A DNA stretch of 64,000 nucleotides from Byssothecium circinans (taxonomy: Eukaryota > Ascomycota > Dothideomycetes > Pleosporales > Massarinaceae): positions 481,958 through 545,957 of the forward strand of contig ML977006.1 in NCBI GenBank assembly GCA_010015675.1, written 5' to 3'. Positions 22,469-34,100 of the stretch are shown here, piece after piece (the stretch's first letter is position 1; the number at the start of each line of letters is the position of its first letter). Below the pieces are notes generated by a model. It saw nothing but the letters and a program-made list of their open reading frames with translations. It searched no databases and had not been told where the DNA came from. The translations under genes and the position numbers were made by a program.

Positions 22469-23864
22469 TCATATCCCAAAAGATCCCCGCAAGCCATAAA
22501 TACATGCTATTATCCCCACCCTATGCGCAGTAGAGATTCCATTAGAAGCAAATATACATTCGTGATCCCAGACAGGCCGCAAAAGGCCAGGGAAGAAAAG
22601 ATTTGCAGGCACAATCTGTGCAAACGCTCCCATTCGGTCTTGAACACTCACGTTGGCAGGCCAAATAAACCTTTGCATCCACCTTAAGACACCATACCGC
22701 AGGATTCCAGTCTGTTTTTCAATCTCAACCCTCACTTCAATTTCAGTATCCGCCAAGCTCGTATGAAGGCCTATACGAGTCGAACCGACGGTCATAGGTG
22801 TGGTAATGGCTGCTAATCTCACCATTTCGACATGAAGAATCCGAGTAGAAGCTCTCGGAATTTTCACGGAATTGATGACGGCGGGTCATTGGCATCGGGC
22901 TCCAGCCACTCCCATTCACAACAGACATAGCCGATGCTTGTTCAAGGTAGTCTTGATAGCCGTCGCGGGTATCGGCGTATCCTCGAGTTGTCATGCGATC
23001 CAGAAACGGATCCCGCGCCATGCTCTCATCCCTGTCACGCTGTCTGTTCGCTCTGATGGGCAAAAAGCTCCTGTGGGTCGCGTCATCTACCCGTCCATTA
23101 TCCCCATGTATATGGACTTGATTGGTGGCCTGACGGAGAATGATATGCGCGTTGTTGCCATGGACATGCACATGAGCACCATCTCCGTGAAGGCTCAAGT
23201 AAGCATTTTGTCCTTGGATATGCACATCAACACCGTTTCCCTGGAGTTTGACATGGGCGTTGTTTCCCTGGACGTTTACGTGAGTGTCGTGCCCATGAAG
23301 GCTCACATACGCATTGTGTCCATGGATCTGTACATTTGTACCGTCTCCATGGTGGTCCACAGATGCGTTGTGCCCATTAAATTGAAAATTGTCGCGTTGA
23401 TCGATGGTAGGATACAGACTGTGATTCTCGTCTTCATCTCGCATATCCATATCGTCGTGATCGGGATTTGAATCTGCGCGACTTTGCCCAGAGCCGTTGT
23501 CCAAGCAGACACGCTTGCTCCTGGGCTCGCTGTAGCTTCGCGGATTGTATGGTGGTGTGATGTGGCCGTTGATTTCATCATAGGGACGCTTCGTGCCCTA
23601 AGGTCTGTGAGCTTGCATCGGGGAAAAGAAATGTATGCAACGTACCTGGAATTGGTTGGCAGCGGCCTGGGCTTTTTCGGGGAATTCTTTCAGCACTTGG
23701 GTGTAAACGACGTGCAATCTGTCTATAAGTTCTGGGTATGAATTCACATAACCCTTGATGCAGTTCTCGAGCTCGATCTTCGCCTCTTCCAGGGCAGAGT
23801 CAGGTTCCGGTCCTTCATCAGGACCTATGGCGCGGTTGGACTCGGAATCGGCTGGGGAGCTCAT
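22469..23864 (-). CDS. Unrecognised protein with nine-residue His/Gly/Asn tandem repeats
   Basis: No known family. Three exons: 23864-23646, 23597-22823 and 22770-22469, with introns 23598-23645 and 22771-22822 (donor GTGAGAT). Without the second intron the frame would stop at 22743. Residues 1-73 are acidic and helical. Exon 2 starts GTKRPY and has SKRVCLDN, a bipartite NLS-like patch. An acidic linker (DHDDMDMRDEDE) follows. Residues about 143-245 form at least ten 9-residue units of pattern [HQ]-G-x-[NDG]-[AT]-x-V-x-[LIV], for example HGHNAYVSL, HGHDTHVNV, QGNNAHVKL and QGQNAYLSL. After an Arg-rich linker the last exon contains WMQRFIWPANVS and GLLRPVWDHE. The regular alternation suggests a stacked beta structure. 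The neighbour at 24563-26715 shares the intron-KRPY junction. Confidence 0.65.
23082..23390 (-). repeat. Coding minisatellite, 27-bp unit
   Basis: In-frame 27-bp units encode the nine-residue repeats of the gene 22469-23864. Third codon positions vary widely while Gly and the alternating hydrophobic positions are kept. The array is therefore old and under protein-level constraint rather than a recent expansion. Confidence 0.75.
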
Positions 23865-24562
23865 TATTTAGTTATTGTTCGAGCTGTGCACTTGTTGTTC
23901 TCTTTCTTGTTATGCGTTGTGATTGCAAGTTTTAGGTGAAGGATGCAGTATTTGAGCGCTGAAGTAGTAGCGAGGTGCCAAGATGACCGATTGGAATTAG
24001 CGTGAAAGGCGAGTGAAAGAATAACAATTCACTCTTCCGTATTTTGAACAATGACCATAGCCTGTACATTGCTTAGGAAAGAAATGTGAGGTGAAGGTTA
24101 TTGAGTCTAGACAAGTAGTTATTTTCGTTCCCCCGAAATTATAAATCTCAATTATTTGAAGCGCAGGCATAAATTGTTATCGAATTCTAGTGCCAGGCAC
24201 CGCTCGAGACCTCCTGATAGGTTTTCAGAGACGATAGAAAGTAAAGATTATTACATGCTTTCTTTCTCAGTAGTTACTCCTCAATACTTTTTATAGGCCT
24301 GTGAGGACATCGACAACGTCTGAAAGCTTTAAATCCATATCTTCGGTTTGTGGCTATAACACGGAAGCCATAGAAGAGTGTGCATGGCTTAATGGGTGTA
24401 ATGTATAACCGAAAGATGCTAGTATCACAACTAGGTATGGTAGGATGGAACGAAGTCTTGCAATGGAGAGTCTTTTATTGCTCTGTCAACTAAGGACGTT
24501 GTACTCTAGACACGCACAAGCTAGTCAACCACTTTTAGTGGCTTAAGTTCAAACATAATGCA
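23865..24562. other. Intergenic, AT-rich
   Basis: Promoter side of the nine-residue-repeat gene, then AT-rich sequence with no frame worth calling. Confidence 0.45.
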
Positions 24563-26715
24563 TTATTCCTGCACCATAGCATTCCCTGGTTCGCTAAAGA
24601 CCATGAAGAGTGGCCCTTTCTCGGTCAACTCCCGCCCTTCGAATCTGTTTGCCATGTAAAACTTGGAGTTTCGGAGTCGTACCGCGTGGAAGGGATCGAT
24701 CGAAAGCCGTCTTCAAAAATCATGCAAAATGTCACCTCCAAGCCTGGACATCTAGGCCAAGGAAAGTCTTGTGGCTTGGAGTCAAGAGTGGCATCGGCCA
24801 TAACCATCCGCAGGTCGAGTTTAGCAGTCTTGACCACCACCGCAAGGACGAGGATCGCGTCCAAATTCGTCGGTAAGTGGTGTCATGCCTGAGTGAAAGC
24901 TTCCGTAAGTAGTATCGCGTCCACGTCCAGAACCACGTCGTCGATAGCCATCCCTTGACCCAGTCGTCCAATCACTCCTATCCGCACCATGGTTATTCGT
25001 GCCTCGACCGTACTGTTGGCGTCCCTGGCTGACCTGGGTATGGTGCCGGTTGGCAGTACGAGGTATATCCGAATACTGGTGCATGCCATTGGGGTCCTGG
25101 TCCATGTTGCTCCGCTGTTGAAGCTCATGACTGCTTCGGTACATGTTTGAGCCGGCGTTGGCATGTTCGTTGAAGCGATAGTGGCTGTTGTCAGCACGAT
25201 GCGAGCCCTCATCATCTTTGCCCTCGAACTTCCCACTCTCGCGATAAAGGAAACCGGAGTTTTCATGCCTGCCGCTACTTCTCAGTCGATCAACAGCTGC
25301 ATGGTTCTGGTCGTTGCTGTTGCCTAAGCATGTGCGTTTGTTCTTATCCCGGTTGTAACTGTGACCATCAATATCCATAGCAGAATGAGCGGTGAGTTTC
25401 TTGCTGTGACTCGCGTAACTATCATGCGCATGATACGGACGCTTTTTCCCCTATCAAACTGTAAGCTTATTCCGAGAACTAAAGCAGGTGGTCAATACCT
25501 GGGGCTGATGCCTTGAAGTTTGTTCCAGCTTCTTGTACAGGCCATCCGACATTCCGTTGACGAAGTCCTTGAAATAATTTCTACAATCAGGAAAAGCTTC
25601 GAAGCGTGCCCTGGTGTCGTATTCAAACTCTAATATTCCCATATCGTAGACAGAGTGTCCGGTTAGAGATCCTTTTGGCACATACGCCATCGTATGGTCA
25701 ATGTAGACTGTGAATCCAACAAACACGAACGCCTCCTTATGTGGCTCAAACGGGGAAACAGCGGTCACCATCCAAGTGCGCTCTCCTTTGGTCATGTTCC
25801 CATTACCTTCCTTCTTAATTTTCACGCACTGAGAGAGGAATTCGTCGCCCTTTCTCCGGGGACCATCTCCACATGAAGTGTTAATGATGTATGCTTTACT
25901 CGTTTTTGGGCGGGATGAGATGATGATGACGAAATATTTCTTGACGGAAAAGTCGAACCCCAGCGCTTCCATAGCCACCTTACATCCGCTGTCTTCCTGG
26001 AGCTGGGCTACTGGTACCAAGCCAATACTACCCGGAGTAAAGTGGTATTTGTCTCGCTTGCTGTACTGCGATTTGATCGCTATAGGCTTTGACGGTGGGA
26101 GCATCGCCTTCGAATTAGGCAGCGACAGGGTACCCTTTAGCTTCGAAGCATCGTGGAGGGCAATTTGACGCATTGAGCTACATACCTGTTAGCTGTGATT
26201 CAAAAGTTAGTCCTCCAAGCATACCTTTTAATGTCGGAGGGAATAGAGGGATTCTGGCGATATATGGTCGCTATTCTGCCTGCGACTTCCAGTTCAGTCC
26301 CCGCCGATCGATCCCGCTTCTCGGATTCCTTTTCGAGAAGCGCCTTGAGCTCCTCAATTTGAGCTTCCAAGTTCTCAGCTCTAGTCTTGCATTCCTCGGT
26401 GGTGGTCTTGCAAGCGCCGTGGATGTCAACAAGAGCCCGATAGTCTGCAGTAGTCTGGGAATCGATAGCGCGTTGCTTGAAGGCCTTCCAAAGCTGCTCT
26501 GCGTCCATATCTCCATCCGCTTGGTGCTCTGGTTTGTCTTTGCCCATCTTTCCGTCGTTCTGTAGCTCTTTTTCCTTGCCGGGACTGTGACCGCGCTCCA
26601 GGGTCGCCGGGGTATCTACAGTGTTGTTGACGGTTGTCATGTCGGCTTCAGTTCGTGGCTTGAGATTCGCCTCCATGGCCGTGGTGGCTTGTGCAGCGGT
26701 ATTGTCTACGCGCAC
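24563..26715 (-). CDS. Unrecognised coiled-coil protein, partial paralogue of the repeat gene; 3' end possibly frameshifted
   Basis: No known family. Exon 1 (from 26715; an internal Met at MTTVNNTVDT is an alternative start) encodes a polar region and a coiled coil (RAENLEAQIEELKALLEKESEKRD). A 47-nt intron ending near 26173 (branch AGCTAAC) joins IPSDIK to SSMRQIALHD. The second part is an ordered domain of about 230 residues (FVIIISSRPKTSKAYIINTS, VFVGFTVYIDHTMAYVPKG). Exon 3 begins GKKRPYH at the same phase-0 junction used in the neighbouring gene and also has KRTCLGN. The tail is Arg/Gly/Ser-rich. The simple frame stops at 24821. A coherent C-terminus (LEVTFCMIFEDGFRS, then NSKFYMANRFEGRELTEKG) continues in other frames to a stop at 24563-24565, with a break at a CGATCGAT run (24694-24703). 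Confidence 0.55.
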
Positions 26716-27186
26716 GCTACTATGGGCGTTGTAGATGGAAGGGCTGGCTGCTACCTCTCTCCGCTGGGGCGGATGGAGCTTGGAACGGTCGATCTTTCCT
26801 TCTTCTTCATAGGAGGTCCTGTGCCGCTATGGTCAGAGCAGTACCAAGCTATGTGCTGAGCGCGTGAGGGTGGTTCTGGTCGAGGTTGTAAGTTGACGTC
26901 CCGGTGTTGTGGGCGCAAGGTACCAGGAGATAGTCAAGCTTCAAACACACGTCCGTCAACAAGGGAATAAGCGGGGCGCTAATTGAGCAGGTGCATATTC
27001 ATATTTTAAACGCGAGGTTGCAAACGCACGCCAGTTGCTTGGCGAAAGTGCCGTTACTAACTACGTACTAACCCCGCAGCGCACTCCCTTCAGAAGCCCT
27101 ACATCACTTCTTCACACACCCCGAAACAACCCACCACAACTCATACCCTTGCCAAAGTTATCTTTCGGACTATAAGGCCAACCGAC
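26716..27186. other. Divergent promoter region
   Basis: Lies between the minus-strand coiled-coil gene and the plus-strand gene starting at 27187. Pyrimidine- and AC-rich leader sequence just before 27187 looks like a 5' UTR. No gene is seen. Confidence 0.5.
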
Positions 27187-29073
27187 ATGTCACCGACGGT
27201 CCCCGAAACACCACCGGAGGTTCACCCAGTATCGTCCAAAGAGCAATCTTTAGTGGAAGTCATGCAAAATGACTGCCCTAAATTAGAAGAAGTAGCCATG
27301 ACTGGCTCTCTAGAAGTCGTCATAACTCGATTCCAAGGTCAACGCCGCCCTGCTTTGCTACTTAATGAAGCGGTCGTGTCCAACGTGGAAGCATCCCGTC
27401 AGTTGGCTCAGATATGCAGGGCCACAAATAGCCGCCTTGGAAGACAAAGAGAAAAGCTAGTCCAAGCTATAGCCAACGCCAAAGCCAAAGCCCAATACCT
27501 AGACCGTCGGCGTGGAATGGCAAGAGTGTTTGGCAGAAGGACGCGTGAAGGGTCAGAGAGGGAAAAACAAGACGAAGCTATTTTTCTTCTTGACAAAGGT
27601 TACGTTGAAGCGAGAGACGTGTGGAAGGGTCGGAAAGAAGAATTGATAGAGCTGGATTCAACAATGAGGAACGCTGAGCAAGAGCACTATGAAAGCCTCA
27701 AGCGCGTCCAAGCTGCCTGTGACGAAGCCCTCACAAAGGCGGCAATTTTGCCCAAGCATCTTTCAGGTATTTATGCACTCTGCTCCGCTTTTTATATCTT
27801 CAATGAAAATACTAATCACTCTCCAGAGCCAGAGCTCTCGACAGACGAGTCCGAATGCCTTAGTGAATGTACGAATTCCACGCAATATACGCCCTTTGTG
27901 CATGAATTTGTCAGCGTCGAGAAGGATCACACACACCCCACTGAAGTAACGCGGTCCGGGACAACAATAGCTCCGCCTGTAGAGCCAGAGCCAGCCCTAT
28001 CCAAGAATGACCGATGGCGGGAACGCGCCGAAGCGGAGCGCCGTTTGCACATAGAGTATAGGCGGCTTGGTGAAGCTGAAGAAGACCTTTCCATGCACCG
28101 CGAGAGTTATGCGTGTCAATTGGAAGAAGTTACGGACAAGAAACGCAAGCGGACTACAGGCGTTGAATCTGAATTTGGACCCGTGTTCGCGGGGCGTTTC
28201 TTTTACTTGACAGAACAGGTTCGTAAGACGGAGATAAGCCTCGATCAAGCGCGAAAGATCGCCAAAGCCGCAGGCGTCCCCAATCCCCCATGGCAGACGT
28301 CGGAATTTGGGTCAGCGCAGGATGACCCCATCGATGAATCCTATCAAGAGATGGCCATGAGTAGGCTCAATCCAAAGAGAATTAAGCTGTGGTGCGATGC
28401 CACCAATGACGCCCGAGAATTCGATCCAGTCAAAATCGGCTCTCACAATCAGATACGGCCATGTGATTCAGCCAGTCAGGAGGTCGATTCTGCCCTCAAC
28501 GTTCCCTCAGTCAAGCAAGAATCGCGTACCGCCTGTCCGCGTACGCACCTCTCGCCGTCCCCGGAGCCCGTCCGAAGTACGACTCCATATACCGATCTAC
28601 CCGAACAATCTCCCTCAACCCACGAGAATTCGGGGATTGAAAATGTCATTAGTGATCGTAACCTCGATGAAGACGAAAAGAATTTCCAGTTCACATTCCT
28701 CGGCGATGTCGACGCCAGTGACAGCTGGAGCGTTTTCGACGCACTTCCACGTCTCCGAACCAAGATCGATCGCCGCAAGAACGAAGAGGGAACTTTTCGT
28801 GGAATATCCAAGTCCCCGATCAAGAACGTGAGGAAGCGGGTGCGTAGCCGCTCCGTCGACGTCTACCAAGCCATCCCCAAGCCCCGAACCGACCCTGGAG
28901 CCTCTGGCGACCGTCCTGCATACACTCCTATCATAGAGGGTCTTGAGAACCCCACACCCTCCAAGACGACGACCAACGTAGTCGTCGCACAAAGCCCAGC
29001 ATGGAACTGCGAGACCGACCCTACCTGGACGCTCGGCAAGAATATCAACCTCGACGATGACGAAGAGCTATGA
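27187..29073 (+). CDS. Unrecognised coiled-coil protein with disordered C-terminal half
   Basis: About 608 residues after removal of a probable 60-nt intron at 27767-27826 (GTATTT...CTCCAG). The unspliced frame stays open because 60 is a multiple of three. The N-terminal half has helical, charged stretches (RQREKLVQAIANAKAKAQYLD, RWRERAEAERRLHIEYRRL) that suggest coiled coils. The middle has HLSEPELSTDESE, an acidic Ser/Glu patch. The C-terminal half is rich in Pro, Ser, Thr, Arg and Asp with basic RKRVRSRS motifs, and the protein ends in an acidic DDDEEL. The pattern fits a nuclear or cytoskeletal scaffold but no domain is recognisable. No membrane segment or signal peptide is present. Confidence 0.72.
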   Translation: MSPTVPETPPEVHPVSSKEQSLVEVMQNDCPKLEEVAMTGSLEVVITRFQGQRRPALLLNEAVVSNVEASRQLAQICRATNSRLGRQREKLVQAIANAKAKAQYLDRRRGMARVFGRRTREGSEREKQDEAIFLLDKGYVEARDVWKGRKEELIELDSTMRNAEQEHYESLKRVQAACDEALTKAAILPKHLSGIYALCSAFYIFNENTNHSPEPELSTDESECLSECTNSTQYTPFVHEFVSVEKDHTHPTEVTRSGTTIAPPVEPEPALSKNDRWRERAEAERRLHIEYRRLGEAEEDLSMHRESYACQLEEVTDKKRKRTTGVESEFGPVFAGRFFYLTEQVRKTEISLDQARKIAKAAGVPNPPWQTSEFGSAQDDPIDESYQEMAMSRLNPKRIKLWCDATNDAREFDPVKIGSHNQIRPCDSASQEVDSALNVPSVKQESRTACPRTHLSPSPEPVRSTTPYTDLPEQSPSTHENSGIENVISDRNLDEDEKNFQFTFLGDVDASDSWSVFDALPRLRTKIDRRKNEEGTFRGISKSPIKNVRKRVRSRSVDVYQAIPKPRTDPGASGDRPAYTPIIEGLENPTPSKTTTNVVVAQSPAWNCETDPTWTLGKNINLDDDEEL

Positions 29074-31163
29074 GATTGGGGATGAAAATTGCATACAAGA
29101 TACCAGCGCCATATATTCGAGTTTTGTATGGCAGGGAACCGGAGTGCTTTCATAGCCATAAGTGCATGTCACGCTCCGCTTCCCTCACGCCCAACTCTCG
29201 AAGTCTATCCGGTAGAGATGTACATTACGCTTGACAGCAACAATGCATGTCAGGTTCTGGCTCCCTCACGCCGTAAGGCATATGCGACAACATACTTTCA
29301 GACTACAGATGGTAGGGATGCGGGGTGCTTTTGTCACGCCTCGCGTCTCTCACGCCATTTATAGATCATGAATGAATCACATTGCGTGGTACTACCCGAT
29401 TCATGAGAGCAGAGGGTTCAAGTAGGGCGTCAAAGAAAGTGAAGAATGAAAGAAAATAGCCCGTCCAGAGCATGCTAGACAAAGGGGAAGAAACGATAAA
29501 AAGAGGAAACAAAATAAAAAAAGAGAAGGAGCAAAAGGAGCGGGAGAAATCATTGTGTGACTGCACCCTTTACACTAACCGTAACGCTAGGGTCGCCGGC
29601 TCGCTATGCACTTAAAGATGAAGAAAAGTTAGAGACAGGAAGATCCCGTCCATAGGAGGTTGTTTGGCGTTTTTGATTTCACGGTTGGTTTTACCAATTT
29701 CCCCCAGTTTCAGGCGCTACGGTGCCGACTGGGTTTTGGAAATTGAAGGTGCTGTTTATGTATTATGGCGCTTTAGAGAGTTCCAGGTACGACGGCTTCA
29801 TTAGTAGATATGGCAGGCCCTTCGTATAATCAATATTTCAATTTTGTCATGTAATCGATCAATAGTCGTGAAGCGTGATGCTAACATCACTAGTCTAGAA
29901 ATACTAATGACTTGTTAAAGCACATATATATTATGCCTATTGTTTATAATGCGCAGCAGTTTCTATAGCTTGCAGGCTCTTCATTATTATTGCTCTCGGC
30001 TTATCAAGGCATTCCCACGCCAAAAATAAAGTCTTAGGGCATGCCGCAAAAAGACGGTACAATGTTGAAGCAGACAGTGACTTTAACAGTCTTGTTATAT
30101 TTCTCACTAATGAAAAGTATTGACGCGATACTACGTCAGTGAGCGGTCAGAGGTGCGGATGTAGTTCTGATCACGATGGGGTTGACGCCGGCACACCCCA
30201 TCCCAACTCATTACGTTCTAACCTTTAGAGGTCGGAGCGTTGAATATCTTTCCTACGCTTTTCCGCCCCTTGCTAAGCTAAACCTATGCGTGCAGTATGT
30301 AGTTTTATTAGCTTTATTGATGATGCCGCGTCCTATTCTATGCACAGTTTCTACTATATAAACGTTTGTACTACCCATTCTACGGACTTATGTGGACTAG
30401 AAAGCTTATTAGAGTAAAGAGAGTACACAATACCCCAAGCATAACTCGCGTAATATATAAGCTAAGTCTCATATTCCTTCATCGTGGAAACCTTGATACT
30501 CAAGCCATAGCTAACCTTATAAATTTTTTTTCGGAAAGATGAAAGGACTTTTTAGACGTAATGTACAGAGGCAGAAGGTGACACTTTAAACTAGGTAAAA
30601 TCTATTATGATAAGGAAACGCGTCAGGGAAATAGCAAGGAGAAAGGCATTAGCAAAAGTGACTATAAGATCAAGAGGGCGAGATAAAAAGGCTCGCAAGA
30701 TGACGAGTTACACGAATGGAGTGTAAAAACTGGACTTACTACTATTTTCACTTGATGATGGCGTCGTGAAGTATCCCGACTAATTAATTGATTAAACCTC
30801 CGATCAAATATTGCCAAATCATACAGTCCCAAGTACACCTCTGGTCCATACCGCTGCTATTTTCTTCCAAGCATACACTCTAAATCCCCTAGAATGAAAG
30901 AAACTCTAACAAATCAATTAGAAACTCCTCCTGCATACAAAGATCGCCATTTCACTCCCAAAAATCCACCAAAAATCCACCTACAAACACGGCGTCTTGG
31001 AGTCAAAATTTCTTGCACGCTTTGATTTTGCGCGTCTGTCTTCTTGCGCGCTCTTTCGCGTGTCTTTTTCTTTCTCGTTTTCCATTCATGATAGTGTCCG
31101 CATCCACTCTCTTCACTCATTCCATTCCATTCCCTCGTGTCACTCTCCAACACAAGCGAGCGC
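29074..31163. other. Gene-poor region
   Basis: The first 300 bases repeat a motif (ATGTCA-N-G-Y-TC...SCTCCCTCACGCC) near 29165 and 29250. From 29.7 to 30.9 kb the sequence is AT-rich with no frame, consistent with an eroded repeat. The last part holds the 3' UTR of the minus-strand gene ending at 31164. Confidence 0.45.
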
Positions 31164-34100
31164 TTAAAGCTCATCGCTATCACCCTCACGGAACCTCACC
31201 AACGCAAACGGGAAACCCTTATTTGCATCCTTCTCCGGCTCTTCGGCCAGCGGGGGTGCATTGGTGCCGTTTGACATCTGCGAATAGGTTAGCTGGGGCT
31301 CACCATACATAAATTCAAAATTCAACAAAGATTTTAGCGAAGATGAGGTGGAGTGTATAGCAAATTTATAATTCGACGCATGACAATATTATTACGATCG
31401 TTGGCGCTGGCATTGCTGTTGTTTTGTAATGGACTCACCTGTGAGTGAGCGTGGGCGTTTCCCAATTGCCTGGGGCCCGTTGGTGGCTGCCGGCCTCGTT
31501 GGAAGTGGTTGGCGATTGAGAAGGGCGAGGCGGGCCCGGCGGGAGGCTGATGGGTGCCGAAGTTGGATTGGCGAGGGGCGTGGATGTTTGGCTGCTGTCG
31601 AGCACCAAAACCAGGCTGTTGAGGAACGCCGAAGCCAGACTGCTGGCGGGCACCGAAGCCGGACTGCTGCTGAGCACCAAAGCCAGACTGCTTCTGGACA
31701 CCAAAGCCGGATGGCTGACCACTGGCGAAGCCAGACAGCTGATTAACATCCCTGCCTCCCACAGTTGCATTCTGCGCAGCAACTCTATGCTGGCGCGAGG
31801 TGATCTTGGTAGCAATCTTCGCCGTGACCTGCGTAACCCGATGTAGATAGGCAGGCAGGCGATGTGTCCGCGGGTTCGCGCGACCAGACTGAGCACACCA
31901 TTTCTTGAAGTCCTTAGCGAGGGACTCGAATGATGGACCAGACAGATTGCTAGCCACCACATCGGCTAGAGAAGACTGATTGATGATTTCCACGACCGCG
32001 TTGCCGCGCTTGAATAACTCGTCGGCGATCCTGTTGTCTTCCTCGGGGGAGGGGTTGCTTGTCAATAGGGCGCGCAGAAGGTCGGCGAAGTGTTTGCTGC
32101 TACCGTTGAGGGCTTCAGTGGCGGTGGAGGCTTGGGTGGGCGTCCATCGGGTGCCCCAGACTTGCGTCAACTCTGGCGCATAGTGCCGATGATTGAAGTT
32201 TACGGGAGGCGTGCTGTTGGGAGAGGCATTCAGGACGCCGAAACCGCCTTGAACAGCTCGCTGAATAGGAACTTTTGGAGCTCCAAAGCCTCCCTGAGTT
32301 ACGGACTGGCCAAAAGCCGGCTGGGTTGTGGTTGGCTGGGCGGCAATTTGGGTCGTCGCAGTCGCAAGAGTCACCTGGTCGGGATGGATGAAAGGGCATT
32401 GGGCCCCCTTACGGCAACCGTGCGGCGTGTCAAAGAAGCGGCAGGTCTGCGTATGACGTTTATCCCGCGGATTTACATTTTGAGGGCCGGAGGGAGGTGC
32501 CGTGACGTTGGCAGGCTGGTGGTTACCCAGGATCTGATCCAGTCTTGCATTGAGATTCGGGGGTTGGCACTGCTGCTGCTTCTGGATAGGGGCCTGGAAG
32601 GGCGATGGTTGGCTAGCAGCGTGGAATGGGGACGCCTGATTCGTTACTGGGAACGGCGAGGACTCAATGACAGGCTCTATAATAGAGTCCACCTCCATCT
32701 CCACGGCAGGGTCTGGGACAGCAGCAGCGGATGGCTGCTGGAAGGGTGAGACCTGGGTGTGCTGCCAGCCTTGCGCTGACGAAACCTGGAACGGGTTCTT
32801 TAACTGCGCGGCAGCTTGGAATCCAGTCGGCTGCACAGTTGTGGTAGGCGCCGAAACCTGGAACGGGTTCTTGAGCTGAGCTGCAGCTTGAAACCCAATC
32901 AGCTGCGCAGTTGTCGTAGGCGCCACAGCATTCGTCGGCTCTTCCTGTTGCTTCTGGATCGTCTCATGGCCCGGTGCAAGCGGGGCAGACGAAGCCAATT
33001 GAGCCTTCTGCTGCTCTTGCTGTTGCTTCTGCTGTTGATGGGCTTCGTAATGTACCTTCATAGATTGCAACATATCCTCGACATCGTAGCCTTGTTCGCC
33101 GATTTGGAGGATGAATTGGGCGAACTCCTGGCAAGCGGCCTCGGCGCCAACTTCCTCCTCTGCGGCTTGGTATAGCTTCTCAAGCTTTTCCTTGTCTTCC
33201 TTAGTGACCGGAGATCGAGGAGGGGTTCTAGCAAGTTGAGGCGTCTGGGCCGGCGTCACATAAGTCTGGATGGGTTGTGGGGCGGTAGAGAAAGTCTGAA
33301 GGATCTGCGGCTGTGGAGTAGGAGGTCGGGCCGCAACTTGCACCGGCTTTGCAATGGGAGTCGTAGCCGTCTGTAGTATGGATTGCGTCGCAGTCTCTTG
33401 GGCGCTATCTGTGCTGCCGTTCGCGGAGGCACGTATAAGATCGGGAGCAACAACTTTAAAAATCTCCATGATTGTAGCAAAGTTTGAGTCGGTTGACTTC
33501 TTCAACTCTGCAAAAGCCGCCGCTGTCTGCTGACCATGAGCTTCGGTCATCTTTTGATGAGACTCGGCGAAGGTCTTCATGGCAGCGAGAGCGAAATCGG
33601 CTGTCACTGTGTTTTTCGGAGGCGTGACAAGCGTTGAGGGAGACGGGGCAGCCGAAACCACAGTGAAAATTGGGCTACCGGTGGGAGTCGTGGATGCGAC
33701 GAGGGGCTCAAGACAATTGTTGCGAGGGATTACGACGCTCGCATTAGGAGTCGCCGGTGTGACCACTTCACTAGTCTTAGTGCTGGAAGTGGCACTATTC
33801 TTCTCTTGCTCTGCGTATGCCTGGCTAGTGGTCATAGGCATAGCCTTGTTGCTATTCTGACTCAAGCGAAAAGCTTTGGTGTCCGTTGGACTGCCACGGG
33901 CCTGCTCGGCTTTCCAAGCGCGATAATCTCGCATCTCCTTCTTAATTTTTTCGTCCCGGGCTTTCTGCTCTGCTGTCTTTGTTGTTGTTGGGACTGGGAA
34001 TATGGACTTGGTCTTCTTGGGGTGACTGTCACGGGTGGCAGAAGAGTTGGCAGCAGCCGGTTTGTCCGTGGTATGGGTTGGCTTGGCCGGGGCATGGTGA

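Noticed and set aside
22743..22867. Apparent stop and possible +1 frameshift at the end of the nine-residue-repeat gene
   Set aside because: A 52-nt intron (22771-22822) with a good donor and branch site explains the frame change.
32090..33175. Plus-strand frames opposite the CCCH/FG gene
   Set aside because: Low-complexity shadows of Gln/Pro-rich codons on the other strand.
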